This document shows positions 48,558-60,974 of a DNA stretch of 64,000 nt, in pieces. Numbering within the stretch: position 1 is the stretch's first letter; each line of letters begins with the position of its first letter. Source of the stretch: Vigna angularis. Its lineage: Eukaryota; Streptophyta; Magnoliopsida; Fabales; Fabaceae. The notes beneath the pieces were generated by a model. The model did not search any database. It was not told the DNA's origin and was given only the letters and a program-made list of their open reading frames with translations. Location of the stretch: positions 35,201,631 to 35,265,630 of the forward strand of contig NC_068971.1 of the NCBI RefSeq assembly GCF_016808095.1, read 5' to 3'. The position numbers and the translations under genes are program-made.

Positions 48558-49090
48558 ATTATTACGACTAACATCTATATGATTATTCTTTAAGAAATTA
48601 TGAATAGTATGATAGGATGCATGGTCAACCCAAAAATGCCACTAAAACAAAGTAAGTTTTATGATAGTGTAATTAACAGTGAGAACATAAGAAGAATAAT
48701 TGGGGATAAAAACATATAATCCATCCTTTAGGAAGCCATTAAGAATTATTTGCTTTGTGTCATGATGTTTCATATAACAATCATTAAAATGCAATTCAAA
48801 ATATACATGATTATCTTAAGCAAATTTGGATACAATAACTAAATTATTTTATATGTGAAGAACATGCAAAGATTTTTTAACAATAGTGGTGTAGTGTTTG
48901 AGGACTATGTAAAAACAATAGAACCAATGTGAGAAATGGACATACCCATGCCATTACCTAATTTGATAGAGTCAATACTAGTATAGGATTTCTTGTTTGA
49001 AAAGTTATATTGATCATGTGTGATATGGTGTGTTATACCAATATCTGAAGAGGCAAAGTGGGTCGAGTCACAGTCAAATTGTGAAGCTTG
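48558..49090 (-). pseudogene. Copia protease/pre-integrase remnant
   Basis: On the - strand, from 49090, reads DSDSTHFASSDIGITHHITH, then SYTSIDSIKLGNGMGMSISH, LLLKNLCMF and further out-of-frame pieces like HVYFEF and HHDTK. This is the usual Copia order of an altered protease motif, LGNG and LLKNL before the pre-integrase part. Multiple stops and frameshifts. It stops at 48557/48558, where the CACTA end begins. Confidence 0.65.
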
Positions 49091-49317
49091 GACTCTTACG
49101 CTCTTAAGTAAAAGAGTTATGCCCTAACTAATGACTATAACTTTTGGCCTAGTGGTAAGCGCTCCATCCAATAGGGTGGAAGGATTTCCTAGAATTTAGG
49201 GAGTATCATCTTGAATTTCTTAGGAACAAAATTGAGATTGATTAACATAAGGTTGAAAATCATGATGAAACTTGTGTCAGCATTGCAGGACTACATAGCC
49301 ATATTTATTGTAGATTT

Positions 49318-49553
49318 TGTTAAGTTTATCAAGGAGGAGGTTCACTGGAGAGACACAACCCCAATGAGACATAAGCTTAACCACATAAGAAATTGGCACC
49401 ACTATCTACCCAAAATCTTAAGACAATGGGTTAATGGGTCTTCACCTCTATATGATGTTTCACTTTCTCATTTCTACCCAATGAGGAACTTAGACTCACA
49501 CTTGGATTCCCAGCTATCTCTCCTCAAGGGTGAGTCCTTTCCACATTGGTACA
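49318..49553. repeat. Copia LTR remnant
   Basis: Starts TGTTAAGTTTATCAAGGAGG and ends TTGGTACA, followed by CTCCCCCAT, which in reverse is a polypurine tract. It shares GTTCACT-GGAGAGACACAAC and CAATGAGAC with the inverted structure at 49725-49928. A 117-aa ORF across it is not a gene. Confidence 0.6.
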
Positions 49554-49724
49554 CTCCCCCATAGTAGAAGCTTTCCCAAGAACGAGTATCTCTTCTCGTA
49601 CCATCGTTCATCTTAATGAGACACGTTTACTTGTAAGCCTTGCTAGGAAGACTTTCAATATAGGGACCATATTGTACTTGTCTAAGTCAGTCACCAAAGA
49701 CTAACCATCGACTCTGATACCACT

Positions 49725-49928
49725 TGTTAGGTTTATTGAGGAAGGAAGTTCACTCGGGAGACACAACACTAATGAGACTTGAGCCCAACCACATAAGGGA
49801 TTAACACATTCTCTACCCTAAGCCTTAAGGTTTTGGGTTGAGAGTGGTGTCAATCCCTTATGTGGTTGAGCTAAGATCTCGTTGGTGTTGTATCTTCGTA
49901 GTAAACATCCTCTTTAATAAACCTAACA
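49725..49928. repeat. 204-bp inverted-repeat (fold-back) made of two LTR ends
   Basis: Left end TGTTAGGTTTATT and right end AATAAACCTAACA are perfect inverted complements. The arms continue as imperfect complements (ACACAACACTAATGAGACTTG on the left; AACCACATAAGGGATT present in both arms in opposite orientation) to a centre near CTTAAGG. Just left is AGTGGTATCAGAGTC in reverse (about 49711-49724), a Copia primer-binding site. It looks like two head-to-head LTR pieces. Confidence 0.75.
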
Positions 49929-50051
49929 GATTTGACACTATTATTTTGGTTGCTACTAGGAAGTTCTTGTTGTATTCTTATTATTTGGAAATCTTGAATT
50001 CTTGGTGAAGAAGGTTTACCAATTAGAGGTTCTATTATTTTTCTGGTGAGA

Positions 50052-50660
50052 TTAAGACCCTTTTATGGTTATGTAATTGGTGGCAAATCCAGAGGTGATA
50101 GTATTGTTGATGATAACAAATTCAACTTGTTTATATTTTTTCAGATGCTCTTCTTCTGATAAGAGAAAAGCTTTTATTTCTTCAATAGTATATGGGTCAC
50201 TACGTGTGAGGATAGACATGACAAAATTGTCATATTCTTCTGAGACCATCAAAAATATCTTCAACATATTCTTTAGTGGAAAGGAGAGATCCAATGGTAG
50301 TCAAAGTGTCTATAGTCTTCCTGATGTCAAGAAGATAAACGACAATGTTTCTATCCTTCTTGGGTTTGCGAAGTTGAATCTTAAAAAATTTGACCTTTGA
50401 TCTTGATTGAGATGCATGATAAATATGCAGCTTGTTCTAGATCAAAGAAGTGGTAGTAAGACCAATCATTTGTGTGAGAACAGATGTGTCCATAGAAGCA
50501 AGGAGTCAAACAACCAAGAGTTGATCTTGTTACTCATACTGAATGTAGACATGATTGAAAATGTTATGAATAAAATCTTCAAAAGCGGGGTATTTTGGTG
50601 GTGTGTCTTGTCCATCGAAGAAACGAAAGAGTTGTAATTGTTTTATGGTGGCAAGCACTT
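50052..50660 (-). pseudogene. Copia gag remnant
   Basis: On the - strand, SQSRSKVKFFKIQLRKPKKD and VVYLLDIRKTIDTLTTIGSL are followed, in another frame, by EEYDNFVMSILTRSDPYTIE and then IKAFLLSEEEHLKKYK. This is the UBN2-type capsid region of a Copia gag, with one frameshift near 50295 and stops near 50430 and 50545. The zinc knuckle is not found. With the protease remnant at 48.6-49.1 kb it once formed a single - strand element. Confidence 0.75.
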
Positions 50661-52563
50661 GTTGTTATTAGATCAAGAAATTTTTAATAGTATGCTTGAG
50701 AGATAAGTGTATTCAAAGTATATGGGTGATAAGATGAGAGAACAATGAAATTATCTTATTTGGGAACGGAAGAAAATTTGGAAAAATCATGGTAAGAAAC
50801 TCTGATTGTCATGTAAGAAAAGAGAACATAGATAAAAATAGACAAAAGAGAGCAAAACTATAGAAAAGAAAGAATATTATTGATTAAATAAAAAATTATA
50901 GGGAAAAAACTAGAAAGTACATATAAAAAAGAACTTAAATGATATAACTAGAATCAATTTATCTTGTGTTGTCACCCTTTCAACTATATTATTTTTTTTC
51001 TTTCTAGTATATTGTAATAGTAGTATTCACAAAATTAATAATAACTTGTATAGATGCAAAGTACATCATTTCTCAATAATAAGAAATATATAAAATCTAA
51101 TGATGAAGATTTATTGGAGACATAACACTAATGTGGGACATTTGATACTAACTTTAAACTTACATAAGATAATAGGGAATCCTTTCATATTAGTATTTTT
51201 ATTTGATTTTCTAACAAAAGTATAGTTCAAATATATTATTAAGTTATATTTTCTTGAAGGTATTGGCTAATGAGGTATAATTTAAATTTCTATAAAATAT
51301 ACTAAAAGCATGATTTAGTAACAATGATACAACTTTCCAATTCAACGTGCTGTGTCTCTTTTCTGTTTATCTCCTATAATTGCACACGTACGTGTGCAAG
51401 TTTGTATATAAAAAGATTAAAAGGAAGTCTAAAAGAAAAGGCAAAGTAAATGATATAAAGTGACAAAAAGTATATATAGTTTTTATACTTTATGAACGAT
51501 TTATGTGGCACTTTTTAGATCATACTAAAGTCACTCCAAAGGCAAAGCAATGCCGTTAACAAAGGCTTTGTAGGTCTCTTTCAAGGACCAAATGTCCCAC
51601 CCCATATTCTCTTGTCTAAAATCTTCCTTTGTCTTTCGGTTCTTATGTTATAATAACTCACATTTTTGTTGTAAGCATGCATGAAGGACAACTTTATGAT
51701 TTGGATCTTTGGCCACACTCCATAAACTACCAAAAGAAAAAAATAAAAAAAGGCATCCCTAGCTAGCTAGTTCCTTTCATTTAGTTTAGGGTAGTTGGGG
51801 ACTTGGGGAAAATGATGGTGAACTAAATAGCTAAATTCATTTTAAATTAATGCTAAAAAAATAACACTAATGAGAGGCTTTGCTAGACAAAATTCCATTG
51901 ATTCTTATACTTTTAATTTTACTTAAGAATTAAACATTTGGAAGTATTTTAATAACAATATGATAGACTAGCAACATTTATTAAAATAAACTCTCTTATA
52001 ATAGTATTTTACAATTTGGAGTTTAATCAAGCTTAAACTTTACAAAGCACACTTGTCAAATAAATCAGTTTTATTTTTAATTTAGTCATTGATTTTAAAA
52101 TTTAGTGTAGGTATCTTAAACATTGATTTTAAAATTTAGTGTAGGTAGTTTTTTTTGGAAGAACTTACAAATAACTTGACAATTGACTATCAAGTATCAA
52201 TAAACATTTTTAACTATTTGTTTTATATCTATAAAATTTTAATACTTTAAAGAATATTATGTGATAAAGTTTTCTCTTTTTGGTTTTACTATTCAAATCT
52301 AGAAGGAAAATGTACATGACGATTGATGATTGGTACCGATAACCAACAAAACCTACACTAGTAATCTGTGTCTCTATGTTTTATGATTATGATTATATCA
52401 CTTACACTTTAACCTAACCCTAATTTGAAATTGCTGAATTTATACCTGACTTTACGATTAATGTTTTCCTAAGGTCAATTAGTCGCTACCCTTTTTCTCT
52501 CTTGATTAAAAAAATAGAAATTTTATTTTATTTATAAATATTATATATATCTATAGCTATACC

Positions 52564-52616
<53 letters not shown>

Positions 52617-53123
52617 TTAATTATATTACTAATTAATCAAGTTAGAGATCTCCACATCTTATTCCCAAATATTAGAAGTAGTAAAAGAAGCAAATATTAG
52701 AAGTAGGACAATAAGAATTAAACATAGGTTCTTTTAATGAGTGACGTTCTCTTGGTAGATTACGATAAGAACCAATTGATATTTTGGATTTTTTTCAATT
52801 CTTGTTATTCGCATAGCAATATCTAAAAGCTACTAAAATTACGTTTCCAAGGATAAGCAACTACTCCATTATAGAAAAACCTAACCACTTTTAGATTAAC
52901 GTACATTCAAAGCATAAAGAACTTTCAATTTTCAAGTCCAAACAAAAATCTTGGTCGGAGATCATTCCGAGTGAAAACAAACATCCATTTATACCTACAC
53001 CGACACACTCTAAGCACAAGACCTACATTCATGTGTACTTTAATTATAAAATGGTAACAAATGTGTTTAACATGTGGGAAGTCTATCCAAAATTAAGATC
53101 ATAATATATTAATACCACTTTTG

Positions 53124-53158
<35 letters not shown>

Positions 53159-53814
53159 GGTCTTATGTAATGTCTAAATCAGCATCCTAGGGATGTTGGT
53201 TTACGTTTGCCAAAAATCGAAAAAAGGAAAAAAGAAATATGAATTAATTCATTTTCAATACAATTTTACTATAGTTTTTAATAATAAAAGTATATTTTCA
53301 TTGATTCGTCGATTGCTTGCTTCGATACGTTTCGGTAGATCACTTTGATGAAATAAGAATTTCAGTTTCTGAAAATCTAAATTTGAAGAAATATTTTTTC
53401 ATATAAGATTATTTGAAAAATAAAAATAATGTATATGGAATCCTTTTTTGTCAATTTTCATCACATCATTCTCTTGAATGAGAGAGATTCCTCATTCTCA
53501 ATCCTGTCCGCTGAAACATTCTGATTTGTCTAAATTGTTTATTGACGTTTTTAATGATTAATTAATATTTGCGCATCTTAATACAACACTCCAAATTATA
53601 GTCGCTATCATGAACTAATTTAGAAGGTTTAAATCTAATATACACAAAAGTAACTGAAGTATTTAAAGAATTAACTGTATTAAAAGCTTAATTTTTAAAA
53701 TTATAATTCAGTTAACTACGGATTAACTTAAAATTATTTTGTTTCAAAAATTTTATTTATTTAAAAGTTTCTAAAATTACACTTTAGTTTAAATATTACT
53801 CACTTGATCAAAAT
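50661..53814. other. AT-rich intergenic region with microsatellites
   Basis: Contains an (AT)n run at about 52567-52612, an A31 run at 53126-53156 and a 30-bp direct repeat (CATTGATTTTAAAATTTAGT core) at about 52085 and 52121. No gene is recognised. Confidence 0.5.
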
Positions 53815-54175
53815 TTGGTTGGAGCAATTCGATCAAATTTGATTGATTTTCGATTTGGGTCAATTCGGCTGAATTTCAGTCAAAACCAATTCGAATTACT
53901 TTTGGTCATGGTTGATTCGGTTGACTTTCAATCGGGACCGACTTGGCTAAATTCAGTTACATTCCGGTCAAAATTGTCTCGTCTACCATCTCGCCTAAGT
54001 TTCAACCATGACCGTCTTGACCAAATTCAATAGACTTTCTATGGAGGTCAACTCAATCCTACTACCCCTCTTGACCTTAGACTCAACCTGGCCCCTCTCT
54101 ACATTTAGTCCAATCTAATATGTCTTAACTTTTGGCCATATCTGACCCGTCTCGATTTTTAGCCTATTCTAATCC
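53815..54175. repeat. Degenerate minisatellite of TTGGTCAAATT-like units
   Basis: Diverged 40-50-bp units contain TTCGRNNRAATTYSRGTC and GACCRWNTTGGCC-like words. It gives a spurious 72-aa ORF on the + strand. Confidence 0.45.
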
Positions 54176-54617
54176 ATCTCAAAGTTGTATTGTGTGTTAA
54201 AGTAGAAATTAAATTTCAATACAATTTAATTTGATAAAAAAAAAGTTGTTCACTTTAGTTAATTTAAATAATTTTCAATTCAATTTAGTACAAACCAACT
54301 ATTCTTTTTATTTATAGTAGCTTTTAACAGTGCACTTTATTTTGTCTACCCCTAAATCTAACACATCATATAATCTCATAAGTAAAAAAAATACAAATTA
54401 ATATAAAGCTCAAATGAATAGAATAAATAAATGTAAATCAATAAACTACACAAATGAATAGGACAGAGAATGTTTAGGCTTATCAATAAGCACCTCAGAT
54501 CGATTACAAAAAAGGAAAATACCAAACACCATAATCACGCTTAAACAAAAGTTAAATAATGATTAAGAATATGAATCTATTCTCAAATCTTAATATAAAT
54601 AGACAATTATCTTCAAA
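54176..54617. other. AT-rich spacer
   Basis: No feature recognised before the gypsy-type element. Confidence 0.45.
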
Positions 54618-54622
54618 TCAAT

Positions 54623-56763
54623 TGTACTATGGTGACCGATCGGCTAAGGAGAATCCGAAGTCAAAACAGACAATCGACCGGTTGTCAGACACACCAATCA
54701 GGAAAGTTAAATATCATTAATGGTCAATTAATACGTTTAATGATCATATTAAATCCGAATATACGTTGTTTATGACTGATTGACAGGTCATATTGCACAA
54801 GAATATGATATTAATGGATAGTTAGCTAGTATTATTGAATTTATTGTCATATCAAATATGAATTAATGAGCTTAATTGCTATAAGTCCTATAAATATAGG
54901 GTTAATGACCCGGTAAAGACACCTTAATCTATTATAATAAAATATAGATCTCTTTATGAAACATATCTGACTTGAGAGTCGGAGTGTTTTCTGCAGGTCA
55001 ACCACCCATCGGAATGGATTACGTTTTCGGAGAGCATTGGACAATAAAAAAAGAGCAGAGCAAAGAAGGACGACCGACCCTCGGACAAATCTCACCGAAA
55101 CATTTTGGCGCCCATCGCGGGGCCGAGCGGCATCCCCATGAAGCCACGAAGAACCAGACGTGTGTTCGGTCTCGACATCGCTACTTCGGATCAACACCAG
55201 GTTTTGCAACAAGAGTAAAAAAAATATGCTGCACAGGAAGATTCAGTCCTACGTTCAACCTTGACGGGTTCCACTTTTGATTATAATTTATAAATTATAA
55301 TATATTTGTTTAACTCATATTTTTGTGAGTAAAAATATCCTGCACAGGAAGATTCAATCTTACGTTCAACCTTATCAGGTTCTAGTAATTCATGCTCAGT
55401 CATTGGTTGCTAACTTTATTAAAGTTCGTATTCAATGACAAAGACTCTTAGGAAGAGTTTGAAGCTAAAGACCGAGCGGTAAATCCCACTCGGCCGAGAG
55501 GTAAACTCCTCTCATTGAAGTTAAAGACCAAGAGGTAAATCCCTCTTGGCCAAGAGGTAAATCCCTCTCGTCAAGACTGAAGACAAAGACCGAGCGGTAA
55601 ATCCCACTTGGCCGAGAGGTAAACTCCTCTCGTTGAAGTTAAAGACCAAGAGGTAAATCCCTCTCGTCAAGATTGAAGACAAAGGCCGAGCGGTAAATCT
55701 CACTCGGCCGAGAGGTAAACTCCTCTCGTTGACGTTAAAGACCAAGAGGTAAATCCCTCTTGGTCGAGAGGGACTCGTCAAGATTGAAGACAAAGACCGA
55801 GCGGTAAATTCCACTCGGCCAAGAGGTAAATTCCTCTCGTTGAAGTTAAAGACCAAGAGGTAAATCCCTCTTGGCCGAGAGGTAAATCCCTCTCGTCAAG
55901 ATTGAAGACAAAGACCGAGCGGTAAATTCCACTCGGCCAAGAGGTAAATTCCTCTCATTGAAGTTAAAGACCAAGAGGTAAATCCCTCTTGGTCGAGAGG
56001 TAAATCCCTCTCGTCAAGATTGAAGACAAAGACCGAGCGGTAAATCCCACTCAATCAAGAGGTAAACTCTTCTCGTTGAAATTAAATACCAAGAGGTAAA
56101 GCTGAAGTCAAAGACTGAGAGGAAAATCTCTCTCAACCGAGCAGTTTACACTTTCGTCAACCAGGAAGCTCTGATAAAAAAGACTAAGTGTCAAGTATGC
56201 AGCCAGTCAACTATATAGTACAAATGACAAAGATTCAATACGTGAAACCGTTCGGCCCAAATAAGATACAACAACCTCCATCAAACTCATAAGTCCTATA
56301 GTTAACCTCGCCTAAAGTTGCACGGTTAAATCGGACTTAGGGGGCTTAATGTACTATACTTGGTGACCGATCGACTAAGGAGAATCCGGAGCCAAAACAG
56401 ACAACCGACCGGCTGTCAGACACACCAATCAGGAAAGATAAATATAATTAATGACCAATTAATACGTTTAATGACCATATTAAATGCAAATATACGTTGT
56501 TTATGACTGATTGACAAATCATATTACACAAGAATATGATATTAATGGACAGTTAACAGGTACATTATACTTAATTGATATAAGCCGTATAAAAGTATAG
56601 AGTTAATGTCCACATAAAGACATATTAATCTATTATAATAAAATATAGACTTTTTTAAAAAACATATCTAATTTGAGTGTGGTAATATTTTTTGCATATC
56701 AATCACCCATGTGGATTAATTTTCGGAAAGCATTGCAGAATAAAAACAAATCTCACCGAAACA
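54623..56763 (+). mobile_element. Short internally deleted Ty3/gypsy-type LTR element with TSD
   Basis: The 5-prime LTR is 54623-55102 (480 bp, TGTACTATGG...CACCGAAACA) and the 3-prime LTR 56350-56763 (414 bp, same ends, lacking about 60 bp near its 3-prime end). The 5-bp word TCAAT flanks both sides (54618-54622, 56764-56768). Right after the 5-prime LTR is TTTTGGCGCCCATCGCGGGG, the primer-binding region of many plant gypsy elements. TTAGGGGGCTTAA precedes the 3-prime LTR as polypurine tract. The internal 1.25 kb has no gag or pol and is mostly a tandem array. Non-autonomous. Confidence 0.93.
55440..56150. repeat. Tandem array of 98-120-bp units inside the gypsy-type element
   Basis: Units contain AAAGACCAAGAGGTAAATCC, then TCTCGTCAAGATTGAAGAC, then AAAGACCGAGCGGTAAATCC, then GAGAGGTAAACTCCTCTCGT. 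Starts lie near 55518, 55637, 55734, 55842, 55961 and 56079. Each unit is itself built from a GAGAGGTAAATCC-CTCTC hairpin-like word of about 30 bp repeated four times. It generates a spurious 111-aa - strand ORF. Confidence 0.88.
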
Positions 56764-56768
56764 TCAAT

Positions 56769-58968
56769 TATCTATATCAATTATAACGTGGTGATAACGT
56801 TTGAATATGGGTGTTAAAATGTCTCTGCAAGCGCGTCTACCATCTTAAATAGATCAAAATTAAGACAGGAAGACTTCCAAACACATTAAAATTAAAATTA
56901 ATAAAAAGGTGGTGATGAAATTTTATAAAATGTTCTTTGGAGCTTATATAGAACAGCTACCGATGAAAACTATTTGGAATAACAAACGATATATTTGATA
57001 ATATTTATTATAATCAGTTTCACGAGGAAATAATAATTTATATAAATAGGAAATTCTTCATATTTATTTTTCAATTTTATTCTTTTAAGTCAACTGATTT
57101 TTTAATTTAATTTTTTTAAAATTAATTATTTTATAATTATTAAATTACGTACTAAATAAATAAGAATTATGTACAAAAAATTATAAAAATTATTTATATT
57201 TAATTTTATAATAATAAAAATGATAATAAAATTATTATATTTTATTATTATAAAGAAAATTAAATACAGATGTGTTTTCAATAATAATAATAATAATATC
57301 ACGTGTTAATTGTAAGCTTTTTTTTTAATTTAGTATAAATTATTTATGAAAAGTTTCTTCTGCCCGAAATCTGCTCAATTTATTTACATTTTCAGTTTTA
57401 TTTATAAACGTGTGCTTATGAAAATCAACGCAAAACCCCCAATAATCTAATCTCTATAGCGGAGCTCGTGAAACCAATCTGAATTTTAAATTTCCTTTTT
57501 GTCGGGTCGTATGTACGAAGAAGATTAATTTCTTGTTTTAATACGATTTTCAACACTTTTCATGAACTTAAGATAATCTGGTTTTTCCACGTTCTTGTTG
57601 TTACCAAATTATTCGAACTAATAATAACTCAATGTTTATTATCCAGTGAATTTGATGAATGTTAATAAAAAATAAAACAAAAGTTCGATTATTACAAATT
57701 TAATTATTAGGAATTTAATTTTTTAATTACTTTCGTGTATCCGTTTATGAAGTGGTTTTCTATAGCCAGTCTTAATTATATCTAAGAGTATGGAAAAACT
57801 TTAGAAATTAAGAAAAATAGTCTTTCAAAAAAAAAATACTAAAGAATTTATCATTATGAAATAAGGAAGATAAATATTTCTTCTACAATTTCATGTATTG
57901 ATATGTTTTATAGTATTTAGTCCATTTAAATAATCTATTTCGATCTTAGTCTATATTAAAAATTTCCTTATTTTCCGTTCATAAACTTTGCATTGTTTTA
58001 GATCCTCTAAAATAGGATAAATCTAATCTTAGTGTATGAAAATATTTTTCTTTGATTTTTTTTCTTCTAAAATTTTAAATAAATATTCTCAGTGTCCAAT
58101 ATTTATTTTAAAATTAAAAAAAATAAATTAATGTTATAGATCTCATTTTTTTTTATAATGTGTTAAATGTTAACAATATATCACATAAACTAAATCAACG
58201 CTACTTGAAACTTAGCAGTTAATGACTATAGCATATAATTCCACAAATAAAAAATAATATACATTTTAATTTTAAAAGGATAAAAAAAAATTACACGAAT
58301 CAAAGTCAAAATCGATTTTACTTTATATGAACTAAACTATATTTATCCTTTTTCTACATTATCATTCAAGCACACACGTGGGTTCCACATTTACCTGTTT
58401 TGCCTAACCCCCTTACTTTCTTTTTCTTTACATTTTCTGTGACAACAGTTTCTTCAGTTTTATATTATGATTGTCATGACACAATTTCCCATCATTGGCT
58501 AAACCAGTTATTTACCTCAGAAAACACATTTGTTAGTGTAAATTCGGGAAGAGTTATTATGAGTGCACGTTGAATATGGTGGAAGTGCCAGCAAACACAA
58601 TGTCAGACAATAATGCACAAAAACCAGAGACATGACATAGCAGTGATGAAAAAGGATCAAAGTAATGAAAATTTGGGTTCTGATTAACAAAGTGACAAAA
58701 GTGTCACAGGATTACAAGTCTCTGCTTCTGCCGTGACAGGAACAATCCAAAACCAAAAGTTTAAATATAATTATACTATTTCGAATCACATAAGTTGATA
58801 ACAAGACCCAGTCAAAACCTCTCTACTTAAGTTATATCTCTCATTTCTTCATCTTTTTTTCCATCTATTTATTCTACCATTTACCTTTTTGCCTTTTATG
58901 GAAGCAACTGTACAAAAGGGAATGTTATACAACACTCCTCACTAGTGGAGATTTCATCAGCAATTTAG
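56769..58968. other. AT-rich region downstream of the MYB gene
   Basis: A copy of the AT-rich repeat seen at 15.8-16.9 kb lies at about 57050-57290. A dispersed repeat shared with 61945-62160 lies at about 57441-57565. The 300 bp or so below 58968 should hold the MYB 3-prime UTR. No other gene. Confidence 0.5.
57441..57565 (+). repeat. Dispersed repeat, copy 1 (downstream of MYB)
   Basis: AATAATCTAATCTCTATAGC, then GGAGCTCGTGAAACCAAT, TTTTGTCGG and AATACGATTTTCAA match the copy at 61945-62160 in order and orientation. Confidence 0.65.
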
Positions 58969-60974
58969 CTAAGTAGCTCCTACTCCAAGAAAATCAATGA
59001 ATGAGATGTTGTTAATCTTATCACTCTCTTTCTCTTGAGAAATTGAGAGATTAGACCTATTGGTGACACCTGACTCAGATACTGATACTTCTGAGTTTGC
59101 ATCTGAAAAACTACACTGCTCCACTCCCATTACCCTTTTTCCCACCACACCTTCTGACCCTTTCCAACCACCAAAATACTTCTTCAACCACACATCCTCT
59201 CTTGATTCTCCTGAAATCACATAGTAATAAAAGATAAGGTAAATAGGGAACTTGTACCACCCATCATACATAACTATTCATAAATGCATAACACCAAAAA
59301 GGGCTCTTTACGTTTGTTCTCTATTTTCCTCTTCTTTCTCCAAAATAGATCACTTTTCATTAAATAATCAAATATATAAAGCGCGTTTCGAACCACATGT
59401 TTTCATGAAAATTATATCTCTAATCACCATTCAATTTCAGGATTTCATGGATGATTTCAATACAAAATGTAAAACTCGTTATTGCATACATACACAGCTT
59501 ACTTATAAATAAAAATTAAAAATAATTTATGATGGAAGTCGTGTACGGGATGGCGATATTGTTTTTTTCAAATAATCTTTTTAATTGTTTTATTATCCTT
59601 GTTTCTCATAATCTTTCCGTTTACATCTGATTGTATCACGTGTCTATTGTACAAGGAGTTTCTTAAAATAAACAATGATATTTAACCTAAGATCATCTTT
59701 CTTAATGGTCTTGAAATCACAAATAAACTCAATAAATACGTGGAAATATAGTTTATCTGGAAGGAAACTTTCCATACAATAAAGGGAACAGATTATTTTT
59801 TTTTTATAAGATTTTTTCCAAACATCCTTGTTATTTTTTTAATTTTTTCACATCATAATGAACAAGTGAAACTAAGAACTAAATAGAAAAAGACACATAT
59901 GTTATATGCTGTATGTTAGAAATGTTGTAAAAAAAGTCAGTGTTAAATTTCTTTTTTTCTAACAAATAAAATATTTAAACTATTTTATGGTGTACCTGGT
60001 TGGTGTAAGAGACCAAAAGGAGTGAACTTGGCTGAAGAGGGAGTTAGGGAGAGGTTGGTGCAAGTTGAGGCAGATTCATCAATGGTGTTTGAGATGGTTG
60101 ACTCATCACTGGTTGCATTGTTAGACAGTGTCAGATTCAAACCCTTTGGAAGAGGTTCATTGATAAGAGGTTTTCTCCTTCTATACACGCCACTAGACTG
60201 CTCCCTCTCCCTCTGCCTCCTAGACATCATCACATGCCAATGGTTCTTCACTGCATTATCTGTTCTTCCAGGAAATAGTCTTGCAATCATGGCCCATTTG
60301 CTGCCATACATTTTATGAGCAGTCAAAAGCCTTTCTTCTTCCTCCTCACAGAAACACTTTTTGTTGATCTTAGGATCCAACTGGTTAAACCATCTCAATC
60401 TACAACTTTTTCCTGCAATCCCAAAGATAAAAGAAAATCCATGCAAGTTTCATCACACTCCTTCCATAATCCATACAAAGACACACACCTCAGAAACATG
60501 ACTAAAAACACAAACTTTGAAACGAATCAGGAGTAGATTTTAGCTAATAATATCACCTGATCTTCCTTCTAAATGTTCAGCGATCAGGTTCCAGTTTTGG
60601 GGACCATATTGGGCCACCAGCTCCTTCAGTTTGTCATCTTCTGCTGGCCTCCAGTGACCTCTGGCACAAAGCTTGGTGAACCCGTTTTTCCCTGAAATGG
60701 AGCCGTTAGCTTCTTCTTCTTCCTCACGTTTCAAAGACAGGTTCTTGTTCGTAACCCCTTCATCACTGGTTCTCTTTTTCCCCCTACTCTCCTGCTGCTG
60801 AACCATGGAAGGGCTCAACATCTGAAGACCCATCTCAAGGTTTGGACCCAAAACCCCCTTGCCGTGACCCAAGGGCGGAGCTTGAGAACGCACGTGAAAA
60901 GAAGGGATGAAACTCATGACTCCATTGAAACCTTCACCAACAACATTATTGAAGTACCATGAAGAAGAATCCAT
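58969..60974 (-). CDS. R2R3-MYB transcription factor, MYB105/MYB117/MYB56-like
   Basis: Nuclear DNA-binding protein. CDS on the - strand joins 60974-60557, 60412-59996 and 59210-58969 (418+417+242 nt; 358 aa plus stop) with GT-AG introns; the frame closes exactly. R2 (about residues 104-154) has Trp108, Trp128 and Trp147, with [15 protein letters not shown] and [15 protein letters not shown]3 (about 156-206) has Phe160 in place of the first Trp, then Trp179 and Trp198, with [20 protein letters not shown] and WHV. The intron after GRSG is the usual R2R3-MYB position. A Ser/Thr-rich middle and the C-terminus [11 protein letters not shown] fit subgroup 21, whose Arabidopsis members MYB105/MYB117 act at lateral organ boundaries. 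The start at 60974 is chosen because the in-frame upstream ATG (61019) begins a non-conserved Phe-rich run. Exact orthologue not determined. Intact. Confidence 0.93.

Noticed and set aside
49211..49564. 117-aa + strand ORF
   Set aside because: Spans a Copia LTR remnant; residues derive from LTR sequence.
53126..53156. A31 run as poly-A tail of a LINE, SINE or processed gene copy
   Set aside because: No coding remnant or target duplication recognised upstream; treated as a simple repeat.
55521..55856. 111-aa - strand ORF with internal repeats
   Set aside because: Direct product of the tandem array in the short gypsy-type element.
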